Below, in pieces: positions 23,612-32,077 of a DNA stretch of 64,000 nucleotides (positions are counted from its first letter, which is position 1; every line of letters begins with the position of its first letter). Source of the DNA: Pseudevernia furfuracea (Eukaryota; Ascomycota; Lecanoromycetes; Lecanorales; Parmeliaceae); assembly GCA_022315425.1 (NCBI GenBank), contig JAIUPT010000030.1:248001-312000 (forward strand). Direction: 5' to 3'. The notes below the pieces were generated by a model. That model saw only the letters and a program-made list of their open reading frames with translations, made no database searches and was not told where the DNA came from. Made by a program: the position numbers and the translations under genes.

Positions 23612-24046
23612 TTAACTTAGATTCATCACCATCCCCAGTGGGACGCACATTGGCCCCAACGGATTGCCGATCGGATCCGTATTCGTTGATTTGATATACT
23701 ACTCGCAACCGGGAACGATGTGTTCTAAAACCGCTCTCTTTGGGCTTGGGGGATTTTGCGTAGTGGCGCTCCATTGGAGATTCTCAGTGTCTCTTAGATC
23801 TCGACTGATGCTGAACGATCGGGTTGTACTGTTGGTGGGCTGCATCACGCCCCAGGACAGACCGAGGATATCGGTGGGGACTAAGGATGGCATGCAGTCC
23901 TCAGTGTCCCAGAGGGATATCTTGAGATACGCATCTTGACCGATAGTCCCGAAACCGCCAGATCGGCCATCAATTGATGCAGGTGTGGCAAGAGCACCGG
24001 CGCTCAAGGCGTGGATGGCAAGGAGAATCGAGAGGAGGTGATGCAT
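23612..24046 (-). pseudogene. Small secreted protein, paralogue 2, with early stop
   Basis: From the ATG at 24046 an open frame encodes a signal peptide (LLSILLAIHALSAGALA) and the shared W.T..C and SRDL.DTE.L.WS segments, then ends at a TAG (23699-23701) after 115 residues. Read past that TAG in the same frame, about 28 further codons to a TAA at 23612 still resemble paralogue 1: a Cys two codons before the stop, then Y, a Thr, D..GN.L, another Cys and NL. So the stop looks like a nonsense change within a longer gene. It may alternatively be a genuine shorter protein ending at 23699. The promoter core is intact, so the gene may still be transcribed. Confidence 0.55.
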
Positions 24047-24156
24047 GAGAGGCTTGCTGTAAGTGTGGAGGGTCTATGAGGGTTTATTGCTGAAGGTATG
24101 AGGACGGGAGCTGATAACGAATCTAAGTGAAAGGTGAAAGAGAGGGAGAGCTCGGT

Positions 24157-24163
24157 CTTTATA
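24157..24163 (-). promoter_or_regulatory. TATA box of secreted-protein paralogue 2
   Basis: TATAAAG on the minus strand, 111 bases before the ATG at 24046, inside the promoter core shared with paralogue 1. Confidence 0.6.
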
Positions 24164-24611
24164 GATGCAGTAGGAGCACTTACGCACTCCGACTCATAAC
24201 GACTGTCTCAAATCTCGTACCATCCAATCCTCCCACATTACCTGCGACATTACCTGCGACATCAGTATCAAGTCTCAACTCAAGGCTGTCTGCCTCTTCT
24301 GTGACGCTTATCCAGGCAGCCAGTTACAGCATTCAGTTTCATCAGCGTACGTCTCATTTCGCCATTCGTTTCGTCCTTCGTTTCGACTTTCGTCTCGACA
24401 TTATGTGACGTCCTCATCCACCCACTCAATTCTACTTTTTCTCATCTTCTCTGACACCGCCACCAGTATCTCGAAAGATTTGAGCAGATTGTTGGTGCTC
24501 AAGGTCGCCTGGGAATTCTCTGACAAATTTTGAGGCTATTCACCATGTAGCAGCTGTTGATGAGCAATGAAGATCCTCAACGTCCGCCTTGTTTCAAGGC
24601 GCAGGCTTGGG

Positions 24612-24620
24612 TATAAAAGG
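24612..24620 (+). promoter_or_regulatory. TATA box of small MC-protein A
   Basis: TATAAAAGG, 294 bases before the ATG at 24914. The identical nonamer lies 282 bases before the paralogue start at 26352. Confidence 0.6.
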
Positions 24621-24726
24621 TCGCTTGTTCCCAGAGATGGAATAACCAGATCAGTACCATGAAATCCTTAGTCTACCAGAGAACAATCGAAATATTTGCA
24701 CAGTACATTCGACTCCTTCGCCGGAC

Positions 24727-24745
24727 AGCAGTCTAGCATCCAGAA
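24727..24745 (+). promoter_or_regulatory. Conserved 5' UTR motif, copy A
   Basis: AGCAGTCTAGCATCCAGAA sits 169 bases before the ATG. A near-identical copy occurs 175 bases before the paralogue ATG. Position suggests transcribed leader; function unknown. Confidence 0.5.
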
Positions 24746-24913
24746 GCTACACCCAACAGCGCTACCATACCATACCTTCCTCTTTTCCTCGCTTCCCTCG
24801 AGACATACCAGAGTACTGCCAAACCCACCGCAGTCAGCATCCAGGCCTTCGACAAGACAGCAATACAGTACGCACCAAGCACAGCAACATAACTTCTGAT
24901 AAAGACGACCATC

Positions 24914-25351
24914 ATGTGCAAAGTTTTTTATTCAGAGTGCCATTCATGCCCCGACAGGTTCCGTCGCTGCAGGTATTACGATAAACAGGTCCAATGGTGT
25001 AGGTCATATCTAGCCGCTGATGTGCCATTCCACCTGGTGATTGAGAAAGCAGATGAATACGGCAACCTCGATTACATGGACAACGGGATCAAATTCATGA
25101 CTAAGCCTGAAGACTGGAATGAACTTTTTAGGAAGATCCATTGCAACTACCAGCAGTTGGAAGTAAGCAAAAGCATGCCAGTCATAGATTGCCCTTACCA
25201 TAAGAGTGATGGGCTAAAGAAGAATTGGGATACTGAAGGGAAAGACAAATATGACGCTAAGCAGCAGAAGATGATAAGAAGGAAGCAAAAGGCAGCAAAA
25301 AGGAAGGAGAGGAAGAACCATGACAGGGAGAATGGGTGCATCATACTGTAG
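24914..25351 (+). CDS. Small MC-protein A, basic tail with CAAX-like end
   Basis: Single exon, 145 aa. Starts MCKVFYSECHSC and has eight more or less paired Cys; I do not recognise a named domain. Fungal genomes carry many short proteins that begin MC and have a CxxC/CGH pattern near the N-terminus, and the neighbour at 26352 has the same start and leader. The last 35 residues are very rich in Lys and Arg (IRRKQKAAKRKERK) and the protein ends in GCIIL. C-I-I-L fits a prenylation CAAX box, with Leu at the end favouring geranylgeranyl, and a polybasic stretch before it is what lipid-anchored GTPases use for membrane targeting. No signal peptide. Function unknown. Confidence 0.6.
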   Translation: MCKVFYSECHSCPDRFRRCRYYDKQVQWCRSYLAADVPFHLVIEKADEYGNLDYMDNGIKFMTKPEDWNELFRKIHCNYQQLEVSKSMPVIDCPYHKSDGLKKNWDTEGKDKYDAKQQKMIRRKQKAAKRKERKNHDRENGCIIL

Positions 25352-25760
25352 AGGGTGCTTTGAGAAGGGTCGGGAGGGTACTGAGGCGAGGCATGAAGCT
25401 TGCGCTAGGTATGCCAGCAGTGAAAATTCAAAGTGGCGTACATCTGGGGGACTTTGGTGACTTTCTATGGCTGGTCCATAATGTATGGTGATGTTTTGTG
25501 TACTGTACTATCAACGAGTCATAGATGCTAGACATCAGGCCATTTAGAAGGAAAGGGGGCTGCTGGATGGCTCCGTGGCGGTAACGTCGATCTGTAACTT
25601 AGATCATACCGTGAATAATAAATTTTAAGTCATAATGACAACGCGATTATTTATGTATGCAAAGGGCCGCCAACACCTCCCTCGACAGCTCGCTACATAC
25701 CCGCGTAGATAGGAATTGTTATCCTCCGATTAAGAAGCGGTCATTAATGGAAGGAGTATT

Positions 25761-25909
25761 TCGGTTTCATCGGGGTTTGATACGTTTTGCCATGATTCAT
25801 CATGTCCACGAAACTCGTTCCGTACCGGTAGATAGACGCCTATTAAAAAGCAGCCATCTCTCGGTTTCATCGAAGTATGAGATGTTTCGCTATGATTCAT
25901 CACGTCCAC
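25761..25909. repeat. 49-bp direct repeat, 100-bp period
   Basis: Copies at 25761-25809 and 25861-25909 start TCGGTTTCATCG and end CGTCCAC/TGTCCAC; 41 of 49 positions agree. They lie upstream of the TATA box of MC-protein B. Confidence 0.75.
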
Positions 25910-26061
25910 CCATCCATCCATCCATTCCTATTTCTGCCTTATTACCTCTTACGTTCTTCGTCTCACCTAGAATCGGCTGATTTTCAGTGTGGCGATTGGT
26001 TTCGAACAATAAAAGTAACACCCCTCATTGCCGCCGTGGTGTTTCAAAGTGCAAGCTGTGT

Positions 26062-26070
26062 TATAAAAGG
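26062..26070 (+). promoter_or_regulatory. TATA box of small MC-protein B
   Basis: TATAAAAGG, 282 bases before the ATG at 26352, same nonamer and spacing class as the A copy. Confidence 0.6.
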
Positions 26071-26155
26071 GCCTTTGTCTCTCACTGATAAACAAAAGGT
26101 TCGGCAACTTTCACCTTCCTTGTTGAATTCACAGTCAGCACAACTTACGCCACCG

Positions 26156-26177
26156 AGCAGCAATCTAGCATCCAGAA
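26156..26177 (+). promoter_or_regulatory. Conserved 5' UTR motif, copy B
   Basis: AGCAG, three inserted bases, then TCTAGCATCCAGAA; 175 bases before the ATG. Matches copy A at 24727-24745. Confidence 0.5.
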
Positions 26178-26351
26178 TACCTTTGCTTGCAGGACGAGCA
26201 AAGAATTACATCCTGCGTCCAGCCACCACCTAGTCTTCCGATACAGCAACGCCCTACCTTCCTCACGAGACGAGCATCATACCGGATTTCTGTTCCGAGC
26301 ATCCCAGCCTTCAAACAGCCACAGCATACCTTCCCTTGCTCGAAAGACATC

Positions 26352-26783
26352 ATGTGCCAACTCTCCTACATCGAACACCAACCCTGCGGCTGCCACCACT
26401 TCGAAAAAGAGCCCGACTATTGCGATCCTGTCCGGCAGTGCTTCAAATTCCAGAAGTCGAATTGGAGACCTATAGTATTGGTGCGGCGCGAAGAAGCCAG
26501 CTTCAACTTTCTGGTGGACGGTGAAAACGGTGAAATTTGGTGTCAAACAGAGGATGCATTTCGGCCGATCCAGTACACCGAGTGCAAGGGCATCGACTAC
26601 CTCAAGCAAGAAACTGAGGAAGGTTGCCTGTGGCACAATAATCACCAGACGGCGGGGTTGAGGGAAGCAGTCGCCGCCGCCGAGATGAAGCCTTCTGCGT
26701 GGCAGAAAGTGAGACGAGGGTTGTTTGTTGGACGGTGGATGTTGAATGGAATCCTTAATCCAAGAGGTGTATCAGCTCTGTAA
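26352..26783 (+). CDS. Small MC-protein B
   Basis: Single exon, 143 aa. Begins MCQLSYIEHQPCGCHHFEK, with Cys-rich N-terminus followed by further Cys at about 24, 30, 64, 78 and 92. It shares the MC start, the bases just before the ATG (AAAGACATC versus AAAGACGACCATC), TATA box and leader motif with protein A, but the body of the protein has diverged so far that homology rests mainly on context. No signal peptide, no membrane segment and no CAAX end. I do not recognise a function. Confidence 0.55.
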   Translation: MCQLSYIEHQPCGCHHFEKEPDYCDPVRQCFKFQKSNWRPIVLVRREEASFNFLVDGENGEIWCQTEDAFRPIQYTECKGIDYLKQETEEGCLWHNNHQTAGLREAVAAAEMKPSAWQKVRRGLFVGRWMLNGILNPRGVSAL

Positions 26784-28563
26784 AGTGGTGGCTGAGAATG
26801 ATGTCGTTTGCTATTGCTTACAACAGTATCCTTTCAGTCCCTACTGAGTCAAGCCTCGAGAATCTAGCGTGATAGTTGGCTGGTCCACCGTTGTACTCGA
26901 TGAATGTGCTGATGTTGATGTTGATGTTTACTTACTCTGCTGGTCAGTCAGCGAGGCAGGGACTCGCGTCAAGGAAAGTGGTCGATATCTTAGCAACAAC
27001 GACAATGCTCTGTGTGTATTCTTTTAATTGAAGATAGTCCTGGGCCCCAATGCGAGCAAATCTCCCGCAGCAGTGCTCTATGTTTTCTTTCTTATCTACA
27101 ACAGTCTCTTTCTAGAGCCCAATTTCCTCGTGCGCTTGGCGGCTTCTTTTTCCATCTTCCCGTTAGTTGATTGACTCATGGCTCAACACTCACACACAAA
27201 CACGCACAACACTCCAGTGAAAAGGAACCTCGGTCACGTATCTAGGTAGATCAGCGAAGACCTTATCCAGCCATCAATTCGCCGGCACACATCCAAAACA
27301 ATGTGTAGAGTGATAAGGATAATTTGCCACAGCTATCTAACATGGAAGCCTACAAAAAATTACCACTCTATCACACACTCAAGTCGCAAATTCTACCGCT
27401 TGGTGATAGACACCCCTGTCTATGGAGTCTTTTTCCCAACGAAACCGCAACACCGACTTCACGGTCAAAAGTCACAAAACTCATATTTGACCTACCAGTC
27501 CCTGTATTCAGCAAGCCTCCAAGAAGACCAAACAACTTGCCACTTATGCATGGAGTCCTTCACTGATGGACTCCTAAAAAAGCTGCCAGTACTACTCCCC
27601 TAGGGTCATATTTTCAGGAAAGAGTGCATGATACAGTGACTGTTATCAAAAGGAAGCAAGTCTCGGAGGGGCGGTCCCATGTGTCGCGCTGAGCTCCTGC
27701 CTACGCTGCAACTCCGTTCTTCAGAACACTGGTCGGATCAGTGGGGGGGAACTGTGAGGCCGCCGAGGCGTTCGATATCGGACTGGGTGATGGCGGAATG
27801 GGGATATGTGAGTTGTCCACCTGCTGAGATGGTTAGTGGGGGGAGGATACTTGTCTTCCTTAACGATCCAATTCAGTGACATGATTCATGATAAAGTTTC
27901 TTGGAGCAATTCAAGAAGTCATTGTTATATGAAAAACAAAAGAAATTTCCGATGGTCACAGCTGAAGCAGCAGGTTCGCTTCGGCAGGCTTCGGCCCGGA
28001 GCCTCGTTTCCTAGGTGCAGACCTTTCGTTCCTGCTTAGAGTACGGTAGAGTATGCTCTGCCCTACCTTATGTTTCATCCACTCTATTACCACGGTCTTT
28101 GTGCCCCGAGGAAGCTTGTTGTTTAATAACTTGAGCGTATCGCTTGCTGTTGCCAAAGCAGATTTGCTTTCCACCCGAGGCCATACATTCAGCTCCTCAG
28201 CCTCCGGCATCTACTTTGTACTAAAAGCGCACAGCCGAGGCAAAGTTGGGTTACATTGCATTGCATTGCATTGAAATGGGGCGTGGGGTCGGCACTTTCG
28301 CTCGAATCATGGACACTTCGAGAACCCCTTGTATCAGCTTCATGCAGGAACAACGAGCCCAGAGGAGGTGGCTGTTGCAAGACATAGCCTCACAGCTGTG
28401 CTAAGTATCAGGATGCCGGAGCACCGTTAATAGCTGATGCTTCCTCATCTTTAGATTTCTCTCGCTCTCAAGACCTAATGAAGGCGTCTGGATGCTTTAA
28501 ATAGAAATCTCAATACGCCGGGCTTCTTCACGTAACCAACAACTCGACTTTTGTATTGAGAAT
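26784..28563. other. Long intergenic region
   Basis: Apart from the doubtful frame at 27301-27603, no gene is supported. A TTGCATTGCATTGCATTG run lies near 28252-28273, and TTTAAATA at 28496-28503 lies about 60 bases before the next ATG and may be its TATA element. Confidence 0.4.
27301..27603 (+). CDS. Doubtful third MC-type small protein
   Basis: An ATG-initiated frame of 100 codons beginning MCRVIRIICHSY, in line with the two MC-proteins upstream. It ends with a CHLC pair and no CAAX. The leader shows only a weak TCGCCGG match and no TATAAAAGG is found at the expected distance. It may be a diverged third copy or a chance frame. Confidence 0.22.
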   Translation: MCRVIRIICHSYLTWKPTKNYHSITHSSRKFYRLVIDTPVYGVFFPTKPQHRLHGQKSQNSYLTYQSLYSASLQEDQTTCHLCMESFTDGLLKKLPVLLP

Positions 28564-29487
28564 ATGAGCAACAGCACTACGTGCTACAAGGAGGACGGGA
28601 CTGTATCGAGCGATATCCCTTGTGGCTTCTCTAATCTATCTTCCTGCTGCGGTAACGGCTGGGATTGCTTAGACAACGGCCTCTGTCGAGAGCATGGAAC
28701 GACTGCCTACTCGCAAAGCACATGTACAGATCCTACCTACAAGAAGTGTCTGTCATTCTGCAATCAGAGTCAATTCGACGGGTACACCGAAGTGAGTCGT
28801 TGCGAGTCTAATGGCAACAGCTGGTGCTGTGCAGGTGCGTCAGGACAAGACCTCGGTGGTACCAATTGCTGCGATACCAACCTCACTACCTCGCTCGAGC
28901 CGTATCCCTTCTCGACGATCGACAATTCTGGTCAGTCAACGGCGGCTACCTTCTCGGTATTGTCCAGTACCGCTTTGACGACTTCTATTTCTTCGGGCAC
29001 AACACTCACATTAGCTTTTTCGTCTTCCTCAAGCCTCGCTACCTCCGTACACTTGAAGAGCCAGACCTCCGTTGCAACATCGGCACAAGTCTCGACCACG
29101 CCGTCCAAGACGTCCACAAGCTCGCCTTCATCGCAAGCTACAGATCAGAGTCATAGCTCAAAGACGGGTATTGAAATAGGTCTACCAATTGCCATCGTTG
29201 TCGTCTTGCTCGCAGCCCTTGCATTCTTCATCTTCCAGAATCGAAAATTCAAACAGCGTCTCCTTCAATTGCGGAGCCAGATGGGAGTCGGTTCGCTAGG
29301 ACGGGAAGAAACAAGACCTGAGATGCAAGAGCGTGATGGAGGACCTCTGGGAGAGCTTGATCTTACACATTACGAATTGACTCAGCAGAATGCGCCAAAG
29401 CATGAGCTACAGGGGAATGAAGTTCATGAATTATATCATAACGACATCCCGGAGCATGAGCTGTGTGGTAGCGGTCCTCTGGGATGA
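28564..29487 (+). CDS. Cys-rich ectodomain single-pass membrane protein
   Basis: Single exon, 307 aa. Residues 1-105 are a Cys-rich module (CYKEDGTVSSDIPCG, CCGNGWDCLDNGLC, CTDPTYKKCLSFC, WCCAG..) of a kind that is common and expanded in filamentous ascomycetes. A Ser/Thr-rich stalk follows (about 125-200), then one membrane helix (about 204-226, GLPIAIVVVLLAALAFFIF) followed by NRKFKQR, giving a cytosolic tail. The tail ends in short imperfect H-x-E-L repeats (HYEL, KHEL, VHEL, EHEL). There is no N-terminal signal peptide, which is normal for this group and implies a reverse signal-anchor. The layout recalls wall-stress sensors (stalk plus one helix), but no ligand or partner is known. Confidence 0.75.
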   Translation: MSNSTTCYKEDGTVSSDIPCGFSNLSSCCGNGWDCLDNGLCREHGTTAYSQSTCTDPTYKKCLSFCNQSQFDGYTEVSRCESNGNSWCCAGASGQDLGGTNCCDTNLTTSLEPYPFSTIDNSGQSTAATFSVLSSTALTTSISSGTTLTLAFSSSSSLATSVHLKSQTSVATSAQVSTTPSKTSTSSPSSQATDQSHSSKTGIEIGLPIAIVVVLLAALAFFIFQNRKFKQRLLQLRSQMGVGSLGREETRPEMQERDGGPLGELDLTHYELTQQNAPKHELQGNEVHELYHNDIPEHELCGSGPLG

Positions 29488-30604
29488 AGCTTACTGTGGG
29501 GGATCTGTGACAGATACTCCCAAAAAGAGAAAGCAGGGAAGAAAGGGGGAAAAAAAAGAGAAAGAGAGAATTGAAAGGGCTGTTTCATAATGTTGCGAAG
29601 TAGGAGAGAGGAGAAGAGGTAGTACTTGTTGGAGAAAGTTGCTCCGTGTCCCAACTAGAGATCAGCTTATCTCCCATGGTGAATTGTGAATAGACTACCT
29701 GTGGGCTTTATAGATATATTGAAATGGAGAGTCTTCCAACTTTACACCCCTGACTCTCTGCCGGGTTACAGTTCGATAGGGGTGAGAGCCGAGTATGTGC
29801 TGAGTACATCCGAGTTTTATTCAGCCGCTATGGGCTCGGTGTTGGACGCGTCTAGTCCTTTCCATGCATATCCTTCTATGCACATAGCCGTATTGCCTAG
29901 TTCTTTGTTAGCCATGAGGTCTTCTACCTCATGGATCCCACCATAGATCACCATGCTTTTCATCATTCTTCGCTGCACCTATTGATACTCGGCGCATTAA
30001 GGTATGTCTAAGGTACCCTGTTCTTGAAGGTCCTCGGATTCATTGATGTGATCTTACAGGATCGTGGGGCAAAAAAACCCGGGACCTTAAGTGGCGCGTG
30101 GCTGATTGGAAACGCATGAAATCGACCTGGTACGGCTTGTCTGCGCAGTGTGAGCGGTGATATTATCATATTCCTCTACAGGATGCTCGATGAAGAAGCA
30201 ACATGACTATGGGTGGGATGCGGAAAGGAGAGGGTCGAAGCTAGAAAGCTCAGGGTCGTGAACAAAGAGGCAATCAATATTAAAGGACGCTGATGACGTT
30301 GCATTGCTCTTTTGCCAGTCTAACACAAGCGCTGGGATAGACTCAAGGTCTACCAGGGACGTGATGTGACGCCACTGTACCTTACACTCTAGTGAGGTAG
30401 CCGCGATGAGGACCTGCCTTTAATGAATTGCGTTATCATCCCCATAGCCACAAGGTAAGGTATGTTAGAAGAGAATACTCAGATGGTATGATAGCGTCAT
30501 AATGGAGAGCTCTTGCCATAATGACATCCTGCTCCTCTTTTATTTGCCATTCAACTTGTTTATTCCCTATTAACATCGACCAAAGGCCAAAGCGTCCTGA
30601 AAAG
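29488..30604. other. Intergenic, no gene seen
   Basis: An A/G-rich tract (AAAAAGAGAAAG..) at about 29520-29575 follows the membrane-protein gene. Remaining frames are short. The right end would have been the promoter of the broken transporter. Confidence 0.4.
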
Positions 30605-31452
30605 ATGGGTATGTATCCTTATGGCCTCTTGATTTGTGAGGTCTTAGCTGAGTACTTGTCAGCCTCGAATAATGCTATCTTTGCAAATATCGTGGCTACA
30701 CAGCCTCCTAAAGATGTTGTGGAGCCCTATGGCAGTAAAGCTTTTGCGCTGAACGATGGTGCTCCCTACCAGCCGGGGAAACATCTCAGTGTCTACGAGG
30801 AGAAGACCCTGGAAGCCAGGAGGCCTTCCATTGCGGACTAACACGAATTTCCTCCACGGACCAACGAGGAAAGAAGCACACTGCGCATGATTGCAGATTC
30901 TATTCCAACCGTTTCGTACCGGTTGTGTGCGGTTGAATTTGCAGAGCGAGCTTCGTATTATGGTGTGCAGACTGTTTTCTCGAGCTTCATCGAATTCCCA
31001 TTGCCTAAAGGTAAGAAGTAATCCCAATCTCAGGCAACTGAGCCTCTGGGTCTTATCAACTGTGATAGGCGGCAATGGTGCCGGGGCTCCTCCGCCAGGC
31101 ACGCAGCAGACTGCTGGAGCTCTTCGTCGAGGGGAACAATTCGCAAACGCCTTTGTGCCACTCTTCTTCTTCCTCTCCTTTTCTGTCCCCATCTATGGAG
31201 CATATGTTGCCGACGTTCAGCTGGGTCGCTACAAGACCATTATGATTGGTGTCATTGTTTGCGGTGTTGCACATGTTATCATGATCCGCGGAACCGCTCC
31301 CAAGGTGCTTCAAGCTGGCGAGGGCATGGCTCCGTTTCTAATCAGTTTTTTCTTGCTTGCATTCGGTGTGGGTAGGTGAAACATACGTCTATTCTTGTAA
31401 CGTCGCTGACAGAGCCATTAGGTATGTTCCAGCCGAACATCGCGCCGACAAT
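30605..31452 (+). pseudogene. Truncated PTR2-type peptide transporter
   Basis: Four exon pieces can be followed: 30605-30608, 30663-31010, 31069-31371 and 31422-31452, all in consistent phase. They spell the N-terminal part of a proton-coupled oligopeptide transporter: LCAVEFAERASYYG (the family E-x-x-E-R motif), NGAGAPPPGTQQTAGAL, ADVQLGRYKTIMIGV and FGVGMFQPNIAPT. Two defects are visible. An in-frame TAA at 30839-30841 interrupts the region before the first membrane helix, and after IAPT the sequence no longer resembles the family, so about two thirds of the protein (some eight helices) is missing. The break lies 490 bases left of a hAT element. Not functional as read. Confidence 0.85.
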
Positions 31453-31921
31453 ATGTATCGCTGTCCGAGGCAGCAACTCTCCCATCCCTCGTCTCAATGA
31501 ACGCGAACCTCAATCTTATCGCACCAACTACCACAAACCTGTCAAACTCCAACTTTCCAGACCTCCCAAACGACAGTTTTGAGTACACTACCGAGTATCG
31601 CGGCGATCGACCCACTCATGTATGGAGTCGTTATATCGTTGATGGCGAAACTGCCAGATTTACTGTTGCGAGAGAGAACAGGGTCCGCGAAATGGACATT
31701 CTGGTAGAATATAATAACGTGGTGATTGGTAAAGGGACGGTACGATCACCAGCATTGAGTGGATTCGTTGGAATCCCTTTGACTGCGAATGTATCGGTAT
31801 CTTAAAGAATAGTATGTAGAAGTATTGCAGTCTTAAACCGAAGCTCTTCATCCTTCCCAAAGCACCTTCGATTGAGTTGTAGATTAATCTCACTCATGAA
31901 AGAGCCAATTCTACCGGTTGA
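31453..31921. other. Unassigned stretch between transporter relic and hAT element
   Basis: An open frame at 31497-31805 (102 codons, ATG start, NSNFPDLPNDSFEYTTEYRG ...) could be a relic or small protein; I do not recognise it and its 5' end abuts the transporter break. No promoter elements seen. Confidence 0.3.
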
Positions 31922-31941
31922 AGCGTTTTCGAAGAGACGCA
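31922..31941. repeat. Direct repeat at left border of hAT element
   Basis: AGCGTTTTCGAAGAGACGCA; identical 20-mer at 34777-34796. The last 15 bases directly abut the left terminal inverted repeat. Confidence 0.85.
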
Positions 31942-31955
31942 ACGCTCCCGATGGT
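31942..31955 (+). repeat. Left terminal inverted repeat of hAT element
   Basis: ACGCTCCCGATGGT, perfect inverse of 34768-34781. Confidence 0.88.
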
Positions 31956-32077
31956 TCAAACCGTCGGTCCAGCAGACCTGAACCAGTTCAAATTGAAGCT
32001 ATACACACGGTTGGTAGTCGGTTCAGATGTCAAACCGTCCAACCAACAGTTGGACTGGTTCAACTGATAGTCCACCA

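Larger units (their letters stand above)
24047..24913. other. Divergent promoter region between paralogue pairs
   Basis: Contains the paralogue-2 promoter on the left and, on the right, the TATA box and 5' UTR motif of the gene at 24914. A short run of TTCGTTTCGxC repeats lies near 24358-24402. No additional gene. Confidence 0.5.
25352..26351. other. Intergenic with direct repeats and promoter of MC-protein B
   Basis: Holds a 49-bp direct repeat spaced exactly 100 bp (25761 and 25861) and, downstream, the TATA box and leader motif of the gene at 26352. No gene. Confidence 0.5.

Noticed and set aside
28252..28273. TTGCA pentanucleotide run as a functional element
   Set aside because: About four units only; nothing around it suggests a role.
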